A DNA stretch of 64,000 nt from an uncultured Pelagibacteraceae bacterium (GTDB lineage: Bacteria; Pseudomonadota; Alphaproteobacteria; Pelagibacterales; Pelagibacteraceae). Of the stretch, positions 35,315-43,750 are shown one piece after another. The stretch is taken from the NCBI GenBank assembly GCA_902616145.1, contig CACMRM010000002.1, positions 62,001 through 126,000 on the forward strand, read 5' to 3'. Positions within the stretch are counted from its first letter, which is position 1; every line of letters begins with the position of its first letter. Position numbers and translations under genes: made by a program. Below the pieces are notes generated by a model. That model did not search any database and had not been told where the DNA came from. It worked only from the letters and a program-made list of their open reading frames with translations.

Positions 35315-36349
35315 ATGAAATTAATTAATATTATTATTCTATTCTTTTTTTTTATAACAGGAAATGTTTTATGCAATCAAAATATTTTTAATGTTAATAA
35401 TATTGAATTAGTTAAAAAGACTAATATCTCAAATGAAAAATTAGCTTCCAAAGCAATACAGAAAGGTTTCAATGAGCTATGTGAAAAAATCTTACTTGAG
35501 AAAGATAAAAAAAAATTGGTAAATTTAACTACAAATGAAGTTAAAGAATTAGTATCATATTATCAAGTTGTAAATTTTAAAAAAGCAGAAGAAAAAATTA
35601 TTTTTAATATTTTTTTTGATAGAGAGAAGATTCACAATTTATTTCATTTAAAAAACATATCATATTCTGAAATTTTAAATAATGAATTATATTTACTTCC
35701 AATTTTAAGTAAAAATAACCAAATATTAATTTATAACCAAAATTTTTTTTATGAAAACTGGAGTAATTTCCAAAATGATAAAGAAGTTATAGAATTTATT
35801 TTACCTATAGAGAATATCGAGGTTATTCAAAAAATAAATGAATATGAAGAGAGTTTACTTGATTTAAAACTTGAAGTAATTTTTAGGGAATATGAAAAGA
35901 AAAATATCGCTCTTATTTTGATTGAAGAAAAAAATTCTAAAATTGAGAAAATATATTTGAGATCTAGAATATTAGGAAAAAATATAGATAAAAATATATT
36001 GGTAAAAAATCATGAAGGAACTCAAAAAGATCGATATGAGAAAATCATTTCTTTAATAAAGAATGAGACTACTAAAATAATAAAAACTCAAAATCTTGTA
36101 GACGTGAGAGTTCCATCTTTTTTAAATACTAAAATAGTTGTGAATAAAAAAAATAACCTTGTAGAACTGAACAGTAGACTAAAAAATATAGATTTAATTG
36201 ATAATATTTTTATTCAAGAATTTAACAAAGAATACGTATTGATAAAAATTAAATATTTAGGAAAATTAGATAAAATAGTAAAAAAACTTAAAGAACAAAA
36301 AATTATTCTCCAAAACATTGGTGATGAGTGGAACATACAAATTTTATGA
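35315..36349 (+). CDS. Exported protein of unknown function, possibly DUF2066
   Basis: A 344-residue protein with a signal peptide (LINIIILFFFFITGNVLC, then NQN). The first 110 residues resemble the DUF2066 family: a helix with KLASKAIQKGFNELCEKIL and a segment ending LVSYYQVVNFKKAEEKI. DUF2066 genes often lie between purM and hda, as here. The remainder alternates short beta-strands and Lys-rich helices, without a motif I recognise. It overlaps hda by ATGA, so the two are translated together. The family call is tentative and function unknown. Confidence 0.6.
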   Translation: MKLINIIILFFFFITGNVLCNQNIFNVNNIELVKKTNISNEKLASKAIQKGFNELCEKILLEKDKKKLVNLTTNEVKELVSYYQVVNFKKAEEKIIFNIFFDREKIHNLFHLKNISYSEILNNELYLLPILSKNNQILIYNQNFFYENWSNFQNDKEVIEFILPIENIEVIQKINEYEESLLDLKLEVIFREYEKKNIALILIEEKNSKIEKIYLRSRILGKNIDKNILVKNHEGTQKDRYEKIISLIKNETTKIIKTQNLVDVRVPSFLNTKIVVNKKNNLVELNSRLKNIDLIDNIFIQEFNKEYVLIKIKYLGKLDKIVKKLKEQKIILQNIGDEWNIQIL

Positions 36350-37002
36350 GCCAATTAGTTTTTAAGTTTCCATTTAAAACTAAATATTATGATAATGATT
36401 TTTATGTTTCTAGCAATAATTTTTCAGCTTATAAGCTTATTGAAAACTGGCCATCTTGGCCAGGTAAATGGCTTAATATTTTTGGTGTTCCAGGTTCTGG
36501 AAAAACCCACTTATCTAAAATTTTGGAAAAAAAAATTAATAAAGTTGCAATTATAGAAGAAAAAAAAATTAGTGAAAAAATTTTAGATGATTTACACGAA
36601 ATAGATTGTTTAATTATTGAAAATTTTAAAAATGATATTAATCAAAAATTATTATTTTCCATATTAAAACAATCGAAGCAATTTGATAATCACTTATTAA
36701 TAAATAGCATCATTCCTATTAATAAACTTAATTACAATCTTAAAGATTTAAAATCGAGAATTAATAGTTTTATTTTTATAGGCATAGAATTACCAACCGA
36801 TGAATTATTAAAAGTAATAATTTCAAAGTCATTTTCAGAAAAACAAATAAGTATTAATCCAAATATTGTAGAATATATAATTAAAAATGTTGATAGATCG
36901 TACGAGAAAATCTTAAAATTTTTAAAAGATATTGATGAATTGTCTTTATCTTCTGGAAAATCTATAAATATTAATTTAATAAAAAAACTACTAAATAAAT
37001 GA
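36346..37002 (+). CDS. hda: DnaA-related regulatory ATPase Hda/HdaA
   Basis: Hda acts with the sliding clamp to convert DnaA-ATP to DnaA-ADP and prevent re-initiation. The 218 residues form a DnaA-like AAA+ domain without a DNA-binding domain. Near the N-terminus is a possible clamp-binding stretch (MSQLVFKFPFKTKY), then Walker A FGVPGSGKTHLSKIL. Walker B is weak: CLIIENF has Glu-Asn in place of the usual Asp-Asp. A GTG at 36328 is in frame, but the ATG at 36346 overlaps the upstream stop as ATGA and gives the family N-terminus. It overlaps aspS in the same way. Confidence 0.85.
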   Translation: MSQLVFKFPFKTKYYDNDFYVSSNNFSAYKLIENWPSWPGKWLNIFGVPGSGKTHLSKILEKKINKVAIIEEKKISEKILDDLHEIDCLIIENFKNDINQKLLFSILKQSKQFDNHLLINSIIPINKLNYNLKDLKSRINSFIFIGIELPTDELLKVIISKSFSEKQISINPNIVEYIIKNVDRSYEKILKFLKDIDELSLSSGKSININLIKKLLNK

Positions 37003-38783
37003 ATAAATATAGAACACATACCTGCCAAGATTTAAACGAGACAGATATAGGTAAACAGGTGACCTTATCAGGATGGCTGCACAGAAGAAGGGATCATGGA
37101 AATTTACTTTTTTTAGATTTAAGAGATCATTATGGAATAACTCAATGCGTTATCGAAAATAATAACAAATTTTTTCAGATATTAGAAAAATGTAAACCAG
37201 AGTCAGTATTAAAGATAACTGGAAAAGTTTCAAAACGAGCAACGGGTACAGAAAACAATGAATTAAAAACTGGAAAAATAGAGATTGTTATTGAAAAAAT
37301 TGAAATCTTATCTGAAGCTAAAGAATTACCAATCCCTGTTTTTGGAGAACAAGATTACCCTGAAGATATTAGACTTAAATACAGATTTTTAGATTTGAGA
37401 AGAAATGAAATGCATAAAAATATTGTTCTTAGATCAAAGGTCATTTCTTTCATAAGAGAACAAATGATCCAGCTTGGATTTTTAGAATACCAAACTCCAA
37501 TTTTAACTTCATCAAGTCCGGAAGGTGCTAGAGATTTTTTAGTGCCGAGCAGATTAAATCCGGGAAGATTTTATGCACTTCCACAAGCACCTCAACAGTT
37601 TAAACAATTAATAATGGTTTCCGGTTTTGATAGATATTTTCAAATTGCGCCGTGTTTTAGAGATGAAGATGCTAGAGCTGATAGAAGCCCAGGTGAGTTT
37701 TATCAATTAGATCTTGAAATGTCTTTCGTAGAGCAGGAGGATGTGTTTGAAGTAGTTGAAAAACTAATGCTTAAATTATTTAAAAACTTTTCTTCTAAAA
37801 AAATGACTTTTGAAAAATTTCCGAGAATTCCATATGATGAAGCTCTTAAAAAATATGGAACGGATAAACCAGACTTAAGAAATCCACTTGAATTGTGTGA
37901 TTTCACAGAAATTTTTAAAAGAGAAGACGTAAAATTTGATATTTTCAAAAAATTAGTTCAAAAAGGATCTATCGTTAGAGGAATAGTTACAAAACAGACT
38001 AAAAATAGACCACGTAGTTTTTTCGACAATATTGATAAGTGGGCGAAAGAACAAGGCGCATCTGGATTGGCTTATTTTACAATAGAAAAGGATGAAGTTA
38101 TTAAAGCAAAAGGTCCTATTGGAAAATTTTTTAATGAATCTTCTTTGAATGAAATAATAAAAATATCTAAAGCTAAGGTAGGCGATAGTATTTTTCTTGC
38201 TTGTGGAAAAGAAACTGAGATATTAAAAATTTTATCATTAGCAAGGGATAAAATTGCCAAAGATTTAGAGCTTATTAAAGATAATCAATTTGCTTTTTGT
38301 TGGATAGTTGATTATCCGATGTTTGAAACTGACGAAAAAACTAATAAAATAGTTTTCAGTCATAACCCTTTTTCAATGCCTCAAGGTGAATTAGAAAAAT
38401 TAGATTTTCAGAATCCCTTGGGAATTCGGGCCTATCAATATGATATCGTCTGTAATGGAGTCGAACTTTCATCAGGTGCAATTAGAAATCATATCCCAGA
38501 CCTAATGTACAAACTTTTTTCCGTTGCCGGATATAGCAAAAAAGACGTTAATGATAAATTTAGCGGAATGATTAATGCACTTAGTTTTGGAGCACCCCCT
38601 CATGGAGGAATAGCTCCAGGTATAGACAGAATTGTAATGTTATTAGCTAGTAAAGAAAATATAAGAGAAGTTACTTTGTTTCCAATGAATCAAAACGCTC
38701 AGGATTTGATGATGCAAGCCCCATCAAAAGTTGAAGACAAGCAATTAAAAGAGCTTAATATTAAAATTGACAAAAAAACCTAG
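36999..38783 (+). CDS. aspS: Aspartate--tRNA ligase
   Basis: A class II synthetase charging tRNA-Asp (or also tRNA-Asn if non-discriminating; the sequence alone does not decide this for me). The 594 residues have an OB-fold anticodon domain ([20 protein letters not shown]), motif 2 ([23 protein letters not shown], read in pieces), the bacterial insertion domain and motif 3 ([14 protein letters not shown]). It shares a CTAG double stop with the convergent RNR-domain gene. Confidence 0.97.
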   Translation: MNKYRTHTCQDLNETDIGKQVTLSGWLHRRRDHGNLLFLDLRDHYGITQCVIENNNKFFQILEKCKPESVLKITGKVSKRATGTENNELKTGKIEIVIEKIEILSEAKELPIPVFGEQDYPEDIRLKYRFLDLRRNEMHKNIVLRSKVISFIREQMIQLGFLEYQTPILTSSSPEGARDFLVPSRLNPGRFYALPQAPQQFKQLIMVSGFDRYFQIAPCFRDEDARADRSPGEFYQLDLEMSFVEQEDVFEVVEKLMLKLFKNFSSKKMTFEKFPRIPYDEALKKYGTDKPDLRNPLELCDFTEIFKREDVKFDIFKKLVQKGSIVRGIVTKQTKNRPRSFFDNIDKWAKEQGASGLAYFTIEKDEVIKAKGPIGKFFNESSLNEIIKISKAKVGDSIFLACGKETEILKILSLARDKIAKDLELIKDNQFAFCWIVDYPMFETDEKTNKIVFSHNPFSMPQGELEKLDFQNPLGIRAYQYDIVCNGVELSSGAIRNHIPDLMYKLFSVAGYSKKDVNDKFSGMINALSFGAPPHGGIAPGIDRIVMLLASKENIREVTLFPMNQNAQDLMMQAPSKVEDKQLKELNIKIDKKT

Positions 38784-39598
38784 TTTTTGGTTTTTAAATT
38801 TATTCTTACGTCGGAAAGATCTATAAGTTTTTCCTCTAAATTGCTTCTTACAAATCCTTTTGATGTTATATTTTTCACTATCTTTAGGAATTTGTCATCA
38901 GTTTCATCATTGGATAAGCTTTTGGTGCTCGCTATTGATGGAGTATGAGCCAATTCCTCTTTTCCAAGATACGAAATTGCTAGCTCTCTAAATACATAGT
39001 CTAAAATTGAGGAAGCACTTAAAATTCTATCATTCCCAATTACATTACCAGATGGTTCAAATTTTGTATCGATAAATGCATCAACGTATTCTTCTAAAGG
39101 AACTCCGTACTGCAGGCCTAATGATATAGCAATGGCAAAATTATTCATCATAGCTTTTACTAATTCACCTTCTTTATTTGTATCAATAAAGATTTCCCCA
39201 ATCTTACCGTCATCATATTCACCAGTATGAAGGTATACCTTATGATCTCCAATTTGAGCTTTTTGAATATAACCTTTTCTTCTGTCAGGCATTTTAAATC
39301 GTGATTTATTTTTGATTTTTACATTTGAAATAAGCTCATTTTTAATTTCAGCTTTGGAGTTAATTTTATTTGTTATTTTTGAGTTTTTATCTCTGGCTAG
39401 CTCAAAATTTTCTTTTTTTACGTTTTCTTTATCGCCTAATTTTTTAGTTTTTCTATTATTAAGCTTTACGTCTATTACCTCTACTTTACCGTCATTTCTT
39501 TCATCAATCTTTGAAAGTTCTGCGTCATTTAGATCACTTAAAGTGTGAACTGTTTTGAAAGTACAAGTATAATACGTTTCTACGATAAATTTTTTCAT
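38780..39598 (-). CDS. Stand-alone C-terminal (TSCPD-type) domain of class II ribonucleotide reductase
   Basis: The last ~170 of 272 residues match the C-terminal part of adenosylcobalamin-dependent RNR (NrdJ) of alphaproteobacteria: [19 protein letters not shown], then [18 protein letters not shown] and [20 protein letters not shown], ending with [19 protein letters not shown]. The catalytic barrel with its radical-site Cys is absent. The N-terminal ~100 residues form a small domain ([19 protein letters not shown]) joined by a Lys/Asn-rich, probably disordered linker. Upstream DNA (39599-39698) does not extend the frame. Split NrdJa/NrdJb exist in Pseudomonas, so this may be a partner subunit, or a repurposed regulator. 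Single gene between convergent aspS and divergent NDUFA12. Confidence 0.8.
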   Translation of the reverse strand: MKKFIVETYYTCTFKTVHTLSDLNDAELSKIDERNDGKVEVIDVKLNNRKTKKLGDKENVKKENFELARDKNSKITNKINSKAEIKNELISNVKIKNKSRFKMPDRRKGYIQKAQIGDHKVYLHTGEYDDGKIGEIFIDTNKEGELVKAMMNNFAIAISLGLQYGVPLEEYVDAFIDTKFEPSGNVIGNDRILSASSILDYVFRELAISYLGKEELAHTPSIASTKSLSNDETDDKFLKIVKNITSKGFVRSNLEEKLIDLSDVRINLKTKN

Positions 39599-39698
39599 AA
39601 ATAATTGGAATCTAATTAATTAAGATATATATTAATTAAAATTAGTGTCTATTATTTAATAATACACTTATGAATTGTGTGGATTTAAAACTTCAAAT

Positions 39699-40052
39699 AT
39701 GAGTTTAAGAGTAATTTTTACATGGTGGAACAAACAAACCTTAGGAACTTTTCTTAAAACTTTATTTACTGGAAAGTACGTAGGCAGAGATGAGTTTGGA
39801 AATAAATACTATAAAAACAAGAGAGATGAGAGGTGGGTGATATATTCTGGAACTATAGAGGCTACAAAAATTACATCTGATTGGTACTTGTGGATGCATC
39901 ATACGTTAGACAAAATTCCTACTAAAGCAGAACAAAAAATTTACTCATGGCAAAAAGGACATATCGAAAATAAAACAGGCACTAAAGATAGCCATAAACC
40001 TGTTAAAATTAAAAAAGATAGTATCAAAAAAAAATATGAAACTTGGAAATAG
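39699..40052 (+). CDS. NADH:ubiquinone oxidoreductase accessory subunit NDUFA12 (B17.2-like)
   Basis: A complex I accessory subunit shared by mitochondria and alphaproteobacteria, encoded away from the nuo operon. The 117 residues have the family core: TFLKTLFTGKYVGRDEFGNK, YYKNKRDERWVIYSG and WYLWMHHTLDKIPTKAE. A TTG at 39675 in frame is less likely than the ATG at 39699, which gives the family start MSLRVIFTWWNKQTLGT. It overlaps the DUF2155 gene by 17 bases. The Lys-rich C-terminus is typical of AT-rich genomes. Confidence 0.93.
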   Translation: MSLRVIFTWWNKQTLGTFLKTLFTGKYVGRDEFGNKYYKNKRDERWVIYSGTIEATKITSDWYLWMHHTLDKIPTKAEQKIYSWQKGHIENKTGTKDSHKPVKIKKDSIKKKYETWK

Positions 40053-40542
40053 ATTCATAAAAATTAAAATATTCTTTATTTTTTTTTTCTTTCATCAATT
40101 TATTTTTGCAGAAGAAAAAATTTCATCATCTCCACTTTTAAATTTAGAAAATATAAAGCCTAGTTTTGAAGAAATAGATAAAAATGAGAATTTTTCATCA
40201 AACTCTTTTATTCAAGAGAAAGAAAAAAAGATAGTCAATAAGTCCTCGCATGCTATTCTGATCGGACTTGACAAAATTACTGCAAAATCATCAAAAATTA
40301 AAGTGAACTTAAATGAATCAAAAAAATTTGGACCTTTAGAAATAAAGATTTTAAAGTGTGGAAAAGTAAAAGTTAATAACATTTTAGATGATGTAGCTTA
40401 TATGCAAGTAAAAGATTTAAGTAAAAATGAAAATGAAAAGGTGTTTATTTTCAATGGATGGACATTTTCTTCTGACCCAAATTTAACTCCCTTTGATCAT
40501 GCTATTTATGATTTACAATTGTTAAATTGTTATAATGTCTAA
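40036..40542 (+). CDS. DUF2155 family exported protein
   Basis: A 168-residue protein with signal peptide (KIFFIFFFFHQFIFAEE), a low-complexity linker and a C-terminal DUF2155 domain (about 70-168): AILIGLDKITAKSSKIKV, FGPLEIKILKCGK, and FNGWTFSSDPNLTPFDHAIY ending LQLLNC. The two Cys near the ends of the domain may form a disulfide. Function unknown. In alphaproteobacteria this family lies between the NDUFA12 gene and aat-accC-accB; here aat is missing and the stop is shared with accC through CTAA. Confidence 0.88.
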   Translation: MKLGNRFIKIKIFFIFFFFHQFIFAEEKISSSPLLNLENIKPSFEEIDKNENFSSNSFIQEKEKKIVNKSSHAILIGLDKITAKSSKIKVNLNESKKFGPLEIKILKCGKVKVNNILDDVAYMQVKDLSKNENEKVFIFNGWTFSSDPNLTPFDHAIYDLQLLNCYNV

Positions 40543-41876
40543 AATAATTTTTCTTTTGCAAGCCAATTTGTATCAAAATCAGACTCAATGAATTTTTTAT
40601 GATTTAAAATTTTTTTATGTAAATCAATTGTTGTTGTTATACCCTCTAATACAAATTCATCCAAAGATCTTAAAGTTCTCTGAATAGCTTCAGTTCTATT
40701 TCTTCCTTTACAAATCACTTTTGCAATTAAACTGTCATAATATGGAGTGATTTTACAACCTTGAAAAACTGCACCGTCAACCCTTGTTCTAAAACCAGAG
40801 GGTTGATGACATACACTAATAGTTCCAGGACTAGGTTGAAAGTCCAATGCAGGGTTTTCAGCATTTATTCTACATTCAATCGAATGTCCCCTTGGTGTAA
40901 TATCATTTTGTTTTAAAGCAGTGTCGCCTGTAAATGCTATCCAAAGTTGTTCTTTAACAATATCAATACCCGTTTGAACCTCTGTGACAGGATGTTCAAC
41001 TTGAACTCTTGTATTCATTTCTAGAAAATAAAATTTTCCGTTTTCAAAAATAAACTCGACTGTACCTGCACCCTCATAATTTATTTTTTCTACCATTTTT
41101 ACTGTTTTTTCTAATAAGTCTTTTCTTTGTTCCTCATTTAAAACAGGGCTTGGTGTTTCCTCTATAAGTTTTTGATGTCTTCTTTGCACCGAACAATCTC
41201 TTTCGCCAAGATGAATTGTTCTATTTTTTCCTGACATAATTTGAACTTCAATGTGTCTTGGGTTTTTAAAATATTTTTCAATATACAATTCATCATTACC
41301 AAAAAACTTCTTTGCTTCAGTTTTAGCTGTGAGAAACAATCGTTCAAGTTGACCTTCCTCCTCTACGATTTTCATTCCTTTTCCGCCTCCACCACCAGCA
41401 GCTTTTATTAAAACTGGGAAACCTATTTCTCTACTAATTGACTTAGCTTCAGTTAAAGATTTAACCGCCCCCTCAGAACCTTCGATTACTGGCAGTCCGT
41501 ATTTTTTTGCAATTTTTTTTGCCTCTATTTTGTCACCCATTTGGGAAATTATTTTTGCATTTGGACCGATAAATTTTATTCCATGTCTATTAACAATTTC
41601 AGAAAATTTTGCATTTTCTGATAGAAAACCATATCCAGGATGAATAGCCTCAGCTCCAGTTAAATCCACAGCTGACATTATTGAAGAAATATTTAAATAA
41701 CTATTTTGAGGTTGATGCGAACCGATGCAAACGCTCTCGTCAGCTAGTCTTACGTGCATTGAGTCCTCATCTACATCTGAGTGAACGGCAACAGTTTTAA
41801 TGCCCCATTCTTTACAAGCTCTAATGACCCTAACGGCTATTTCGCCTCTGTTAGCTATCAAAACTTTTTTAAACAT
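40539..41876 (-). CDS. accC: Biotin carboxylase subunit of acetyl-CoA carboxylase
   Basis: It carboxylates the biotin of AccB using ATP and bicarbonate. ATP-grasp motifs: KVLIANRGEIAVRVIRACKE at the start, the glycine-rich loop KAAGGGGGKGMKIV, and EKYFKNPRHIEVQIM. The active-site segment FLEMNTRVQVEHPVTE is intact. Length 445 is standard. It follows accB with 5 bases between. Confidence 0.98.
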   Translation of the reverse strand: MFKKVLIANRGEIAVRVIRACKEWGIKTVAVHSDVDEDSMHVRLADESVCIGSHQPQNSYLNISSIMSAVDLTGAEAIHPGYGFLSENAKFSEIVNRHGIKFIGPNAKIISQMGDKIEAKKIAKKYGLPVIEGSEGAVKSLTEAKSISREIGFPVLIKAAGGGGGKGMKIVEEEGQLERLFLTAKTEAKKFFGNDELYIEKYFKNPRHIEVQIMSGKNRTIHLGERDCSVQRRHQKLIEETPSPVLNEEQRKDLLEKTVKMVEKINYEGAGTVEFIFENGKFYFLEMNTRVQVEHPVTEVQTGIDIVKEQLWIAFTGDTALKQNDITPRGHSIECRINAENPALDFQPSPGTISVCHQPSGFRTRVDGAVFQGCKITPYYDSLIAKVICKGRNRTEAIQRTLRSLDEFVLEGITTTIDLHKKILNHKKFIESDFDTNWLAKEKLF

Positions 41877-41881
41877 TCACT

Positions 41882-42307
41882 CTATTTTAAAATTATTAAT
41901 GTTTGACCAAATTCTACAGGCTGACCATCTTGAACAAGAATCTTTTTGACTTCACCATCACTAGGACTAGGAACGTGGTTCATGGTTTTCATGGCCTCAA
42001 CAATCATAATGGTTTGACCTTTCTTAACTTTATTTCCTAGCTCAACAAATTTTTTTGCGCCCGGTTCGGGAGCCAAGTAAGCAGTTCCAATTATTGGAGA
42101 TTTTACTCTAGTTCCATCCGCTGTGTCTTGATCGCTCAGAACGGCTTTATTCGGAGAAACTACAGAGCTTGTTTTTGATGGTTCAATACTTTTTGACGCT
42201 TTTGAAACTTTAACTTTAGTTTCTCCTTCTTGATATTCTAGTTCGGTAAGATTAAATTCTTTAAGATTATCGACTAATTCTTTTATTAACTTTTTATCGA
42301 TTTTCAT
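41882..42307 (-). CDS. accB: Biotin carboxyl carrier protein of acetyl-CoA carboxylase
   Basis: The carrier swings carboxy-biotin between AccC and AccAD. The biotinyl domain contains MIVEAMKTMNHVPS with biotin-accepting Lys107; the residue after it is Thr where most have Met, with the critical Met-Lys kept. The N-terminal helix and a Ser/Pro/Lys linker (about 33-65) are usual. Length 141. The start overlaps aroQ by 4 bases. Confidence 0.97.
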   Translation of the reverse strand: MKIDKKLIKELVDNLKEFNLTELEYQEGETKVKVSKASKSIEPSKTSSVVSPNKAVLSDQDTADGTRVKSPIIGTAYLAPEPGAKKFVELGNKVKKGQTIMIVEAMKTMNHVPSPSDGEVKKILVQDGQPVEFGQTLIILK

Positions 42308-42741
42308 TTTATAAGTTCTTTCATTGCTTTCAAAGCCATTAAGTAACCATTAGACCCAAAACCACAAATAACTCCTTGAGCTACTTTGCTTATTAAAGAT
42401 TTATGTCTGAATTCCTCTCTATTATAAATATTACTAATATGCAATTCAATAATAGGGATTTTAAGAATTTTTAGAGCATCGTGAATAGCTACAGATGTAT
42501 GAGTATACCCTCCAGCGTTTATGATTAAACCATGTTGAGAGTTTCTTGACTCATGGATTTTATCAATTATTTCCCCTTCAATATTTGATTGAAACAGGGA
42601 CAAATCTATCTCATTTTCAGTAGAGTATTTTTTACATTTTAAATTGATTTCATCTAATGTAAAATTCCCATATTGTTTTTTCTCTCTTTCGCCTAAAAGG
42701 TTGAGATTTGGACCATTTACAATTATAATTTTTCTCATCAT
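42304..42741 (-). CDS. aroQ: Type II 3-dehydroquinate dehydratase
   Basis: It catalyses step 3 of the shikimate pathway. Family features: IIVNGPNLNLLGEREKKQYG with the catalytic Tyr, FQSNIEGEIIDKIHES, INAGGYTHTSVAIHDAL, and ELHISNIYNREEFRHKS with the catalytic His. Length 145 is standard. aroQ-accB-accC is a conserved order in alphaproteobacteria. Confidence 0.97.
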   Translation of the reverse strand: MMRKIIIVNGPNLNLLGEREKKQYGNFTLDEINLKCKKYSTENEIDLSLFQSNIEGEIIDKIHESRNSQHGLIINAGGYTHTSVAIHDALKILKIPIIELHISNIYNREEFRHKSLISKVAQGVICGFGSNGYLMALKAMKELIK

Positions 42742-42771
42742 TAATTATTAGTATCATTGATTAACTGAATT

Positions 42772-42975
42772 ATGGCAAAAATACAATTAAATGGAAAAAA
42801 GATTACAATAAAATCAAATTTTTCAATATTCGATTTAATCGAAAGATATAAACTGATCAATAAAAAAATTGCTGTAGAGTATAATGGTGAAATTATACCA
42901 AAGACATATTATAAAAAAAAAATTTTAAAAAATAATGATAAAATAGAAATTGTTCATTTTATTGGCGGTGGCTAA
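42772..42975 (+). CDS. thiS: Sulfur carrier protein ThiS
   Basis: A 67-residue ubiquitin-like protein. Its C-terminus, activated to a thiocarboxylate, delivers sulfur to the thiazole of thiamine. The start [14 protein letters not shown] and end IVHFIGGG carry the needed Gly-Gly terminus. It directly precedes thiG. The 30-base gap before it is too short for a TPP riboswitch. Confidence 0.93.
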   Translation: MAKIQLNGKKITIKSNFSIFDLIERYKLINKKIAVEYNGEIIPKTYYKKKILKNNDKIEIVHFIGGG

Positions 42976-42976
42976 T

Positions 42977-43750
42977 ATGAAAAAAGATATTTTTAAAATA
43001 GGAAATAAGATAATAAATTCTAGATTAATAGTTGGAACCGGTAAATATAAAAGTTTCTTAGAAACCGCAAAAGCAGTAAAAGCATCAGGCGCTGATATGG
43101 TTACCGTTGCTGTTAGAAGAATTAATATTATTGATAAAAAAAAACCAATTTTATCTGATTATTTAAATCCAAAAAAAATTATATTTTTACCCAATACTGC
43201 TGGATGCTATAATTCTGATGAGGCTTTAAGGACATTGAGATTGGCAAGAGAAATGGGAGGCTGGAAAATCGTTAAACTAGAGGTGCTAGGAAATAAAAAA
43301 ACTTTATATCCGAACATGATCGAGACGATTAAATCTACAAAAGTTTTGGTTAGGGAGGGTTTTAAAGTGATGGTATATTGCACTGATGATCCTATATTAG
43401 CAAAAAAGTTGGAGGATAATGGTGCAGCAGCTATAATGCCGTTAGCATCTCCTATCGGATCAGGCCTGGGAATTCAAAATAAATTAAATATATCTCTAAT
43501 AATAAAACAATCTAAAGTTCCAGTAATAATAGATGCAGGAATAGGGACTGCATCTGATGCCACAGTTGCTATGGAAATGGGATGTGACGCAGTTTTAGTT
43601 AACAGTGCTATTGCTAATTCAAAAAAACCTATTTTAATGGCAGAGGCTTTTAAGAGTGCAGTTATTTCAGGTAGGCAATCATTTTTAGCTGGACGGATGA
43701 AAAAAAACTTACTTGCTTCTCCAAGCTCGCCAAAAAAAGGTTTAATTTGA
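42977..43750 (+). CDS. thiG: Thiazole synthase ThiG
   Basis: It joins deoxyxylulose phosphate, dehydroglycine and ThiS sulfur into the thiamine thiazole. A TIM-barrel of 257 residues with [12 protein letters not shown], the Schiff-base Lys in [18 protein letters not shown], and the phosphate-binding [22 protein letters not shown] at 42950 is in frame, but the ATG at 42977, one base after the thiS stop, gives the normal N-terminus [16 protein letters not shown]. No thiO, thiF or thiC lies beside it. Its stop overlaps the RNase gene by 9 bases. Confidence 0.96.
   Translation: MKKDIFKIGNKIINSRLIVGTGKYKSFLETAKAVKASGADMVTVAVRRINIIDKKKPILSDYLNPKKIIFLPNTAGCYNSDEALRTLRLAREMGGWKIVKLEVLGNKKTLYPNMIETIKSTKVLVREGFKVMVYCTDDPILAKKLEDNGAAAIMPLASPIGSGLGIQNKLNISLIIKQSKVPVIIDAGIGTASDATVAMEMGCDAVLVNSAIANSKKPILMAEAFKSAVISGRQSFLAGRMKKNLLASPSSPKKGLI

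Noticed and set aside
39644-39668. Stem AGTGT...ACACT with an AT-rich arm before the NDUFA12 gene
   Set aside because: The arm pairs only with a 2-base bulge and is nearly all A/T; in this composition such stems arise easily. Not strong enough to list.
39599-39698. Catalytic part of NrdJ upstream of the orphan domain, broken by frameshift
   Set aside because: The 100-base gap is AT-rich non-coding sequence and the next gene is on the other strand, so no decayed barrel is present here.
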